A DNA stretch of 5,291 nt, taken from a bacterium (GTDB taxonomy: Bacteria; B130-G9). A program made the position numbers and the translations under genes. How positions within the stretch are numbered: position 1 is the stretch's first letter; each line of letters opens with the position of its first letter. The DNA lies in NCBI GenBank assembly GCA_021160245.1, contig JAGHCW010000008.1:1-5291 (forward strand). Direction: 5' to 3'. This document shows positions 1-5,291 of the stretch, in pieces. The notes beneath the pieces are model-generated. The model saw nothing but the letters and a program-made list of their open reading frames with translations, was not told the origin of the DNA and did not search any database.

Positions 1-175
1 GATCACACCAAAGCAAAGTCCAATCGCTCGAAAAATGAACCACCGCAAACCAATACCTCGATATTCATCAGGCCTTATTAGACAGCCTCTTCAGGATGGT
101 TTCCCATGCGTCGGGAACGGGAGAAAGTGATCGGGACTTGAAACTTGCCGCCCATACCCCGAGAGTTGAACGCAA
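1..175. other. Upstream flank of truA, no gene supported
   Basis: All three forward frames are open at the left edge and close by stops ending near positions 38, 81 and 128. Any one of them could be the tail of a gene starting outside the window, but none of the short translated tails is recognisable. The minus-strand frames that cover this stretch continue into the coding sequence of truA and are its shadows. I see no convincing terminator, RNA gene or consensus promoter here. A weak purine stretch, GAGAG at 161-165, is the only candidate ribosome binding site for truA. Confidence 0.5.
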
Positions 176-970
176 ATGAAACGCATACGCATCGACCTGC
201 AATATGACGGGACGACATTCGATGGATGGCAGAAGCAGCCCGGCCGGAAAACCGTTCAGGGCCTGCTGGAATGGCAACTGCGGCGCGCCGTACAGTATCC
301 AGCCCTGAAATTGGTCGGTCAAGGGCGGACGGATGCCGGAACGCACGCACTCAAGCAGGTTGCCCATTTCGACTGCGAGACGCGCGTCCCGACCGAGAGA
401 CTCGTCGGAATACTAAATCGCACTTTGCCCGAGCAGGGCGTGGTTACCCTTCGTGTAACAGATGCAAAGTCCGACTTTCATGCCCGTTTTAGCGCGATAT
501 CTCGAACGTACTGCTATGTCCTGCACCATTCCCCAAGGCCGCCTCATATCTGCGCGCTACCTTTCTGCCACCACGTTAAGCACGAATTGGACTTCGAGGC
601 GATAGGGCGGGCGCTTGCAATGTTTAACGGGACGCACGATTTTGGCCCCTTCTGCTCAAATGAGTGGGAGGGCAAGACTACGGTGCGACGGATTCTGGAG
701 ACGCGCCTCGAGACCTATGACACGCAGGTTTGCGTTGCTGTGAAGGCGAACGCCTTCCTTCATAACATGGTACGACACATCGTCGGCTTCTTGCTTGAGA
801 TTGGCAGAGGCAAGTTCGCGCCGGAGGCCGTATCCACAATTCTTAAAGACCCAAAGCCCGTGACCGGCGATTGGCGAGGCTGGAACCTCCCGCCGGCTAG
901 GGGCTTATTTTTGGTCGATGTGGAGTATCCCCTTCCATTTCAAGAAAACTTCTCATCAGGACGTACTTGA
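176..970 (+). CDS. truA: tRNA pseudouridine(38-40) synthase TruA
   Basis: TruA isomerises uridine to pseudouridine at positions 38-40 in the anticodon arm of many tRNAs, acting in the cytoplasm, usually as a dimer. The 264-residue product has the usual family length and all family landmarks. These are the N-terminal YDGTTFDGWQ segment (residues 10-19) and the catalytic motif GRTDAGTHA with nucleophile Asp53 (E. coli Asp60). Next come FHARFSA (101-107) and RTYCY (110-114), whose Tyr112 matches E. coli Tyr118. The C-terminal KANAFLHNMVRHIVG (190-204) and the closing GLFLVDVEYP follow. The ATG at 176 gives a start that fits the family's N-terminal strand; the ribosome binding site is weak. The neighbouring radical SAM gene is 126 bp away and may have its own promoter, so co-transcription is uncertain. 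Nothing looks truncated or broken. Confidence 0.97.
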   Translation: MKRIRIDLQYDGTTFDGWQKQPGRKTVQGLLEWQLRRAVQYPALKLVGQGRTDAGTHALKQVAHFDCETRVPTERLVGILNRTLPEQGVVTLRVTDAKSDFHARFSAISRTYCYVLHHSPRPPHICALPFCHHVKHELDFEAIGRALAMFNGTHDFGPFCSNEWEGKTTVRRILETRLETYDTQVCVAVKANAFLHNMVRHIVGFLLEIGRGKFAPEAVSTILKDPKPVTGDWRGWNLPPARGLFLVDVEYPLPFQENFSSGRT

Positions 971-996
971 CAATCTAGCAATTTGACGAGTATTTT
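967..996 (+). promoter_or_regulatory. Candidate sigma-70-type promoter before the radical SAM pair
   Basis: A perfect -35 hexamer TTGACA (967-972) overlaps the truA stop codon (968-970). After 18 bp it is followed by TATTTT (991-996), which matches four of six -10 positions. Transcription would start roughly 90 bp before the ATG at 1097. The -10 is weak and the spacing is one base over optimum, so this is a plausible promoter but not a certain one. It would let the radical SAM genes be expressed independently of truA. Confidence 0.35.
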
Positions 997-1096
997 CCGT
1001 TGAGCGCTTTTTGGCTTCACAGAGTTTGCGTTTGGTTTTCCGTCTATGACGGCAACGCCAGGTCCTGGTCCCTGACATTTTTTGGGTGGGAAGAAA

Positions 1097-2644
1097 ATGC
1101 GGTTATTATTTGTTACTCCTTCAACGGGCGGTGAGTATTTCACCATCAACCTTGGACTCGCCTCAATTGCAACCTATTTGACGAGGCGCACTCGGCACCA
1201 ATCACGAGTATTGGACTTTTCGTTCTGTCGGAAGACTTGGCAGGAGCGGCTGAGGCGAGAGATAAAGCAGTTCAAGCCGGATGTTCTGGGTATAACGCTT
1301 CTTAGTACGCATGGATTCTCGGCCAAGGAGGTCATAAACGAGGCGCGGAAGATTGCACCTTCCATGAAGATCATGGGCGGTGGTCATCATGCGACGATCA
1401 CTCAGGAGCAGGTGTTTTCCGAGCTTAATATTGATGCGATTTGCATCGGTGATGGGGAATATACTTCTGAGGCCTATCTCGATCGGCTTGCCGCTGGCGA
1501 AGACCTTCACGGCCTTGAGGGCCTCTGGTTCAGGGATGGTGATGAGATAATCAAAAACCCTCTGAGAGACGCGATTAAGGACCTTGCGGCATTGCCGGCG
1601 CCAGACTGGCGGCTCTGGTCTGACTTTGACAAGCACCTTGAGACCTTCCAGATGTTCCCGTTTATTGGGCAGCGCAATTGCCCGCATCATTGCACTTATT
1701 GCTCGGCGACGATCGTTCGCAAGAGGACTGGTGTTGGGATACGATTCTTAGACCCCGTGGTCTATGCGAGGCAGGTTCGAGCGGCATGGGATATGTATCA
1801 CGGACCGTTCTTCAAGATAGCTTGGTTTTGGGACCCGGTATTCACAATCAATCGCAAATGGCTGCGGAAGTTCTTGGAGGAGTATGAGCGGCAGGGCCTT
1901 GCGGACGTGCTGCCGTATTCTATTTATACACGCGCGGACGAGCTGGATGAGGAGAAAGCGCGGATGCTGCACGAGACGGGCTGCATAAAGGTCCGGATGG
2001 GCATTGAGAGTGGCGACGATTCCATTCGTAATGGAGTTTATCAAAAGGATCTGTCTGAGGAACAGATAGACCGCGCGATCGAGCTCTGTGAGAAATATGA
2101 CCTGGCTGCAACGGCCTATTTCTGTGTGGGCGGCCCGGGTGAGACTCGCAAGACATTGCGCAAGACGAAGCATCTGGCAAAGCGCATCAAAGCAGAGACG
2201 ACGGTCTTTCACGTTTGGAAGCCGCTTCCTTATACGAAGGCGGTTGAGAAGCTGGCCGAGCTTGGGGGCAAGATTGGCAATCGCTGGGACAAAGAGGTTG
2301 TCGATATCACGCGCGTGTCGTTCATCACAACGCCCTATATCGGGCCTTGGACAATCGGTCGGTTTCAGACGAGAGTTCTCTTGGAGCTCACCATCAGGAA
2401 GGTGTTATCGCAATTTTGGTATCAGAAGCACAAATTCATCTCCAATTTCGTCAGGTACTTCCTGTTGTGCCGAAGGAATGGCTTCTCGTTATTTGATTCG
2501 CTGAAGAACTTCACGTACGTGAACGGGGTCGATATTCTTGTTGACCAAATAGCGGCCAGGCGTGCCGCAGAGTCCATTCTGAGAGAGCCCGGCCCTGATG
2601 CTCGGTTTGAGGAGGACGACAGCTTCGAAACTGTGTACCATTGA
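1097..2644 (+). CDS. B12-binding domain radical SAM protein (first of a tandem pair)
   Basis: This is a cytoplasmic iron-sulfur enzyme of the cobalamin-binding radical SAM class, whose known members catalyse methylations, ring formations and other radical reactions. The 515-residue product begins with a Rossmann-like B12-binding domain (about 1-140): the strand MRLLFVTP, then GGGHHAT (94-100) and GDGE (118-121). The radical SAM core spans roughly 185-400. Its cluster ligands are Cys195, Cys199 and Cys202 (CPHHCTYC), followed by WFWDPVFT (243-250), GIESG (302-306) and GGPGE (345-349). A C-terminal region of about 115 residues is basic and aromatic and matches no domain I can name. The cluster is preceded by GQRN where most relatives have an RG pair, and the second Asp of the usual DD-x-FT motif is Pro247. 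I chose ATG 1097 over an in-frame TTG at 1082 because it places the B12-domain strand at the N-terminus and has a GGTGGG stretch upstream. The next gene, another radical SAM protein, begins 51 bp downstream. The substrate is unknown. Confidence 0.93.
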   Translation: MRLLFVTPSTGGEYFTINLGLASIATYLTRRTRHQSRVLDFSFCRKTWQERLRREIKQFKPDVLGITLLSTHGFSAKEVINEARKIAPSMKIMGGGHHATITQEQVFSELNIDAICIGDGEYTSEAYLDRLAAGEDLHGLEGLWFRDGDEIIKNPLRDAIKDLAALPAPDWRLWSDFDKHLETFQMFPFIGQRNCPHHCTYCSATIVRKRTGVGIRFLDPVVYARQVRAAWDMYHGPFFKIAWFWDPVFTINRKWLRKFLEEYERQGLADVLPYSIYTRADELDEEKARMLHETGCIKVRMGIESGDDSIRNGVYQKDLSEEQIDRAIELCEKYDLAATAYFCVGGPGETRKTLRKTKHLAKRIKAETTVFHVWKPLPYTKAVEKLAELGGKIGNRWDKEVVDITRVSFITTPYIGPWTIGRFQTRVLLELTIRKVLSQFWYQKHKFISNFVRYFLLCRRNGFSLFDSLKNFTYVNGVDILVDQIAARRAAESILREPGPDARFEEDDSFETVYH

Positions 2645-2684
2645 TGTTTGCGATAGCTTTAACGCGGCCGTTGAATTCTGGTTT

Positions 2685-2688
2685 GGAG
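2685..2688 (+). promoter_or_regulatory. Ribosome binding site that decides the TTG start at 2696
   Basis: GGAG lies 7 nt before TTG 2696. The nearby ATG codons at 2689 and 2692 share one frame and meet a stop at once (ATG CTT GGC TGA). The frame of the radical SAM gene has a TGA at 2690-2692, just upstream, so TTG 2696 is the earliest possible start and the only well-placed one. Confidence 0.7.
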
Positions 2689-2695
2689 ATGATGC

Positions 2696-4171
2696 TTGGC
2701 TGAACTGGTTCTAGTAAACCCACCCCTCACCTCATGGGAGCAGTACTGCTACCTTGAGCAGACGAGCAACAACGTGGCGCCTCTTGGGCTTCTTAACCTC
2801 GGAGCTGTGACAAAGAAGGCGGGAATTGAGACCGCGCTTGTCGATGCAGAAGCGTTGGGACTCTCCTTCGATCAAGCGATCAAGAAGGCTCTCTCTTTTA
2901 ATCCAAGCGTGATTGCGGTTACGGCCGTCACGCTCTCGATAAGCAACGCTGCGGAGTTTGCATCGGGCATAAAGGAGGCGAACAGCTCCGTAAGAGTTGC
3001 AGTTGGTGGGCCTCACCTCTCGGCGGCCCCGGAGGAGACGATGCGTCGCTATCCCGAATTCGATGTGGGCGCAATTGGCGAGGGCGAGGTGACCATCATC
3101 GAGCTAATGGACGCGTTCCGAGGCGAGCGTTCTTTCGATAGCGTAGATGGTCTTATCCTGCGGAAAGATGGCGGCACGTATCGCACCTCAAAGCGGAAAT
3201 ACCTCGACGATCTCGACACGATTCCGCTTCAGGCCTGGGACCTATTGGAGCAATTCCCGGATATATACACGCCTCCGGCACACTCATTTGGAAGGCTGCC
3301 TGTGGCGGCGCTTTATACAACGCGCGGCTGTCCTGCGCAATGCACATATTGCTCGAAAAATGTCTTTGGCAATCGGATACGGTTCTTCAGCGCCGAATAT
3401 GTTCTCGAATCGCTCCGACATCTGATCTCGGAGTACGGCGTGCGTGAGGTCAAGTTCTATGACGACAACATGACCTTCTCCAAAGAGCGATTTTACGCGA
3501 TATGTGAGGGCATGCTCCGGGAGAAGATGGACATAACTTGGACATGTGTCTCGCGCGTTGATCTCGTTGACTTAGACTTGCTCAAGCTCGCAAAGAAGGC
3601 TGGCTGCTGGCAAATATCTTACGGCCTGGAGGCCGCCTCGGAGAGACTTCTCAAATTCATAAGAAAGGGCACGAATCTCGATAAGGTAAGGCAGGCGCTT
3701 GATATGACCCACAAGGCCAGAATCAGGGCTCGTGGCTACTATATGGCCGGGCTCCCAACGCAGACGCAAGAGGAACTCGAAGATACCGTTCGCTTTGCTC
3801 TGAAAGAACATGTGGATGATTTCCAGATACACCTTTTTGTCCCATTTCCCGGAACGCCTATCAGCGAGAACATAGAGCAATACGGCGAGATGATTGGTGA
3901 TTGGCACGACATGAACAAACACAAGGTTGTGTTCATTCCAAATGGATGGACTGCCGATGAGCTTGAGAAGGCTTACAACAACGCGCTGAGACGCTTTTAT
4001 TTGAGGCCGAAGGCGATCATCTCATACCTAGGCCAGATAAGAAGCTGGGAAGCGCTTACGAAATTCGTAAAGAGCGGCATGACTGTGGCTTGGCACTGGA
4101 TAGTCGGCGGCAAGTCTGACGCAAAGCACGATGCTCAGTCGCGCGCCAAGCTCCAAGCCAAGGATAGCTGA
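2696..4171 (+). CDS. B12-binding domain radical SAM protein (second of a tandem pair)
   Basis: This 491-residue protein has the full architecture of the cobalamin-binding radical SAM family. The N-terminal B12 domain (about 1-150) starts with AELVLVNPP and carries PLGLLNLGA, GGPH (104-107) and GEGE (128-131). The radical SAM core (about 200-400) has the ligands Cys212, Cys216 and Cys219 in TRGCPAQCTYC, then FYDDNMTF (254-261). GLEAA (310-314), MAGLPTQTQEE (350-360) and PFPGTP (383-388) follow. The C-terminal RRFYLRPKAI (432-441) is typical of this family's tail. Unlike its upstream neighbour, every motif is canonical, and the two proteins differ throughout, so they are not recent duplicates. 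The start is TTG, fixed by an upstream in-frame stop and a GGAG. The 51-bp spacing without a terminator suggests co-transcription with the first enzyme. Methylation or another radical modification of a shared substrate is plausible, but the window gives no clue to the substrate. Confidence 0.94.
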   Translation: MAELVLVNPPLTSWEQYCYLEQTSNNVAPLGLLNLGAVTKKAGIETALVDAEALGLSFDQAIKKALSFNPSVIAVTAVTLSISNAAEFASGIKEANSSVRVAVGGPHLSAAPEETMRRYPEFDVGAIGEGEVTIIELMDAFRGERSFDSVDGLILRKDGGTYRTSKRKYLDDLDTIPLQAWDLLEQFPDIYTPPAHSFGRLPVAALYTTRGCPAQCTYCSKNVFGNRIRFFSAEYVLESLRHLISEYGVREVKFYDDNMTFSKERFYAICEGMLREKMDITWTCVSRVDLVDLDLLKLAKKAGCWQISYGLEAASERLLKFIRKGTNLDKVRQALDMTHKARIRARGYYMAGLPTQTQEELEDTVRFALKEHVDDFQIHLFVPFPGTPISENIEQYGEMIGDWHDMNKHKVVFIPNGWTADELEKAYNNALRRFYLRPKAIISYLGQIRSWEALTKFVKSGMTVAWHWIVGGKSDAKHDAQSRAKLQAKDS

Positions 4172-4295
4172 GAAGTCTCACCACCTGACCGGTTTGACGC
4201 GATTTTCCTCGGCTCTCTTGCGCACAGGACCGCTCCAACCTCCCATCGACCAAGCGCCTCCATCTGGGCTATTGAAACTCTTCAACTCGTCTCAA

Positions 4296-4325
4296 TTGAC
4301 AATGTCCCATCCGGCTTGCTAGACT
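4296..4325 (+). promoter_or_regulatory. Candidate sigma-70-type promoter for the repeat-protein gene
   Basis: TTGACA (4296-4301, perfect -35) is followed after 18 bp by TAGACT (4320-4325), matching four of six -10 positions. It lies in the 214-bp gap between the second radical SAM gene and the GTG start at 4386, about 60 bp before that start. A short inverted repeat, TTGAA-4 nt-TTCAA (4272-4285), sits just upstream of the -35 and could be an operator half-site pair, although five-base arms are easily found by chance. No terminator hairpin with a T-run is visible in this gap. Confidence 0.38.
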
Positions 4326-4375
4326 TGCTTTCCTTACAAAGACGATTAGGGCGCCGCGGCCAGAAGAGAAGACTT

Positions 4376-4380
4376 GGAGG
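4376..4380 (+). promoter_or_regulatory. Ribosome binding site that decides the GTG start at 4386
   Basis: GGAGG, a near-perfect Shine-Dalgarno core, ends 5 nt before GTG 4386. An ATG at 4384 overlaps this start but reads into a stop after two codons. An in-frame TTG at 4374 overlaps the Shine-Dalgarno itself and has none of its own. Confidence 0.75.
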
Positions 4381-4385
4381 TAAAT

Positions 4386-5291
4386 GTGCTGAATCATCAT
4401 GCTAATTCAGGTGGTGTTGCTCTGCCGCTTCTGCCAGCGGTTGCTATTCTCATTTCTATGGCCCTCGTGGGCGCTGGGCTATATGCTACCGTTTCCGTAA
4501 GTAATTCGAACACCTGGCGCATCGCGAACGGCGATGGCCCATCGTCATGGTGCACGTGCGCCACAATATCAAACCTATCGCCTATTGAGCTCGATTTCGA
4601 GGCGCTGGGTGATGAGATAGCGCTCGTTGAGCTCTGGTATCGCCTCTCGCTTGATGATGGGGCGTCATTCGCCTACGAATGGTCGTTTTCCGGAGTCTCA
4701 ACTGATGCGACGGTTGGGATGCTGGAGTTCGAGCCGGTCATTGGTAAAGGCCTCTATGAATTCTACACAGTCGCTGAAAACGGCGCCGGCCAGCGTGAGG
4801 ATGCTCCCGGTAGCGCCGATTGCTACACACGTTTTATTCCGATGTTCCCAGGCTCGTTCTGCTGGTCGCCGGATTCCGCCAACCAGAAGCCGATTCCCGT
4901 CGATTTCGCGGCATACGCGCCGGATAATTCCTCGGTCGCAACCGTCGCTCTTTTCTATAGAAGGTTGGGCGAATTACAGACGCCTTTCATTGAGTATAGT
5001 GAATATGGCGTTGGAACCCGGGGGACGATTGAGTTCACATTGGGCGCGTCTATGGATGACGGTGTTTACGAGTTTTACACGGTCGCTCGAGACTCGGAGG
5101 ATAGAGAAGAGGACCCTCCCGCCAAGGCCGACGCCTCCACCGCTTACGACACAATTGCGCCCGAATCGGAGGGCAGCTGCGATGAGCGGTCGAGTTCCTC
5201 CGAAATAGTCGTCTCATTCGTGGCCTCTGATGAGATCTCCGGTGTCGAATCGACCAGACTATTCTTCCGCCTCAACGGCGCCGACTGGAGC
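4386..5291 (+). CDS. Exported or membrane-anchored repeat protein, 3' end outside the window
   Basis: The reading frame from GTG 4386 has no stop through the last base: 302 codons are seen and the C-terminus lies beyond the window. Residues 1-10 are short, with His but no Lys or Arg. Residues 11-38 form one hydrophobic segment (VALPLLPAVAILISMALVGA at 11-30), which fits a signal anchor, or a signal peptide cut after Ala34. A GG-VALP opening also recalls N-termini of PilX-like minor pilins, a weak resemblance. From about residue 56 the protein consists of roughly 104-residue repeats with WYRL/FYRRL/FFRL strands, a YEFYTVA block (124-130 and 228-234) and acidic, Pro-containing linkers. The layout suggests stacked beta-sandwich (Ig-like) domains outside the cytoplasm. 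I do not recognise a named family, and the role is unknown; a surface or adhesive protein is the most natural reading. A good ribosome binding site and a candidate promoter precede it, so it is probably a transcription unit separate from the radical SAM pair. Confidence 0.85.
   Translation, partial: MLNHHANSGGVALPLLPAVAILISMALVGAGLYATVSVSNSNTWRIANGDGPSSWCTCATISNLSPIELDFEALGDEIALVELWYRLSLDDGASFAYEWSFSGVSTDATVGMLEFEPVIGKGLYEFYTVAENGAGQREDAPGSADCYTRFIPMFPGSFCWSPDSANQKPIPVDFAAYAPDNSSVATVALFYRRLGELQTPFIEYSEYGVGTRGTIEFTLGASMDDGVYEFYTVARDSEDREEDPPAKADASTAYDTIAPESEGSCDERSSSSEIVVSFVASDEISGVESTRLFFRLNGADWS
4551..4850 (+). repeat. Protein repeat unit 1 (residues 56-155 of the exported protein)
   Basis: This first copy of a repeat of about 100 residues begins at Cys56 and carries PIELDF (66-71) and VELWYRL (81-87). 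Next are GLYEFYTVA (122-130), the acidic linker GAGQREDAP (133-141) and CYTRFIP (146-152). The linker resembles the D-x-AGN-x-E turn of bacterial Ig-like domains. Cys58 and Cys146 have no counterpart in unit 2. Confidence 0.75.
4851..5162 (+). repeat. Protein repeat unit 2 (residues 156-259)
   Basis: The second copy aligns with the first. Cys159 follows Cys56 by 103 residues, PIPVDF (169-174) matches PIELDF, VALFYRR (187-193) matches VELWYRL, and GVYEFYTVA (226-234) matches GLYEFYTVA 104 residues later. The linker SEDREEDPPAKADAS (237-251) is strongly acidic and runs into TAYDTIAP (252-259). At the DNA level the YEFYTVA blocks at 4755-4775 and 5067-5087 differ at third codon positions only, so the copies are old and held by protein selection. 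Confidence 0.8.
5163..5291 (+). repeat. Protein repeat unit 3, cut by the window edge (residues 260-302)
   Basis: The third copy starts after the same proline boundary and has Cys265, 106 residues after Cys159. EIVVSFVA (273-280) matches the PIPVDFAA strand and RLFFRLNG (291-298) matches the FYRRLG strand. An SGV segment (285-287) precedes that strand, as in related Ig-like repeats. The YEFYTVA block expected about 35 residues later lies outside the window. Confidence 0.65.

Noticed and set aside
1046-1075. Nine-codon ORF (MTATPGPGP) upstream of the first radical SAM gene, a possible stalling leader
   Set aside because: It has no ribosome binding site and is short enough to occur by chance. 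The Pro-rich end is suggestive only.
1058-1083. Possible terminator: CCAGGTCCTGG palindrome and CAGG/CCTG arms before a run of six T
   Set aside because: The palindrome leaves a one-base loop, and the alternative stem has only four pairs with an ACA before the T-run. It would also lie between the candidate promoter and the gene. An attenuator cannot be excluded, but the evidence is too weak.
1082-1096. TTG at 1082 as the start of the first radical SAM protein
   Set aside because: It would add five residues before the typical first strand of the B12 domain and would absorb the purine-rich stretch that serves ATG 1097.
1202-1690. Minus-strand ORF of 162 codons
   Set aside because: It lies wholly inside the first radical SAM gene, its translation resembles no family, and the plus-strand frame has unmistakable B12 and radical SAM motifs. 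It is a shadow.
1748-2212. Minus-strand ORF of 154 codons
   Set aside because: It overlaps the radical SAM core of the same plus-strand gene and shows no recognisable domain, so it is a shadow.
4169-4180. TGAGA-AG-TCTCA inverted repeat on the stop of the second radical SAM gene, as a terminator
   Set aside because: The two-base loop cannot form a stable hairpin and no T-run follows.
4350-4360. Overlapping GGCGCC and GCCGCGGC palindromes before the repeat-protein gene
   Set aside because: These are short GC-only palindromes expected by chance in such sequence, with no second copy to suggest an operator.
4627-5208. Plus-strand ORF of 193 codons starting at TTG
   Set aside because: It is a shifted frame of the GTG-started repeat protein. 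It has no ribosome binding site logic, is rich in Ser and Arg, and lacks the repeat pattern seen in the true frame.

Overview
The window comes from a bacterial chromosome of moderate GC content. It uses Shine-Dalgarno-led genes with non-ATG starts: TTG for one gene and GTG for another. The only housekeeping marker is the tRNA pseudouridine synthase truA, which does not identify a phylum. Two B12-binding radical SAM proteins in tandem, followed by a large exported repeat protein, recall the gene content of poorly cultured environmental bacteria. That lineage guess is inference; the sequence does not prove it.

Layout, all on the + strand: (1) positions 1-175 are an upstream stretch with no supportable gene. 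(2) truA occupies 176-970. (3) A 126-bp gap carries a possible promoter that begins on the truA stop codon. (4) A 515-residue cobalamin-binding radical SAM protein occupies 1097-2644. (5) After 51 bp, a second and clearly different radical SAM protein of 491 residues occupies 2696-4171. It has a TTG start chosen by its ribosome binding site. (6) A 214-bp gap carries a second candidate promoter. (7) A GTG-started gene at 4386 stays open to the last base of the window (302 codons seen). It encodes an N-terminal hydrophobic segment followed by at least two and a half copies of a roughly 104-residue repeat.

How the genes may work together: the two radical SAM genes are close enough to be co-transcribed and probably act in one pathway. 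No biosynthetic partner (glycosyltransferase, polyketide or lipid enzyme) lies in the window, so their substrate cannot be named. truA appears to be a separate unit. The repeat protein has its own gap, candidate promoter and strong ribosome binding site, and is probably an independent envelope or cell-surface gene. No mobile element, CRISPR array, tRNA or rRNA is visible, and no gap between genes exceeds 300 bases.
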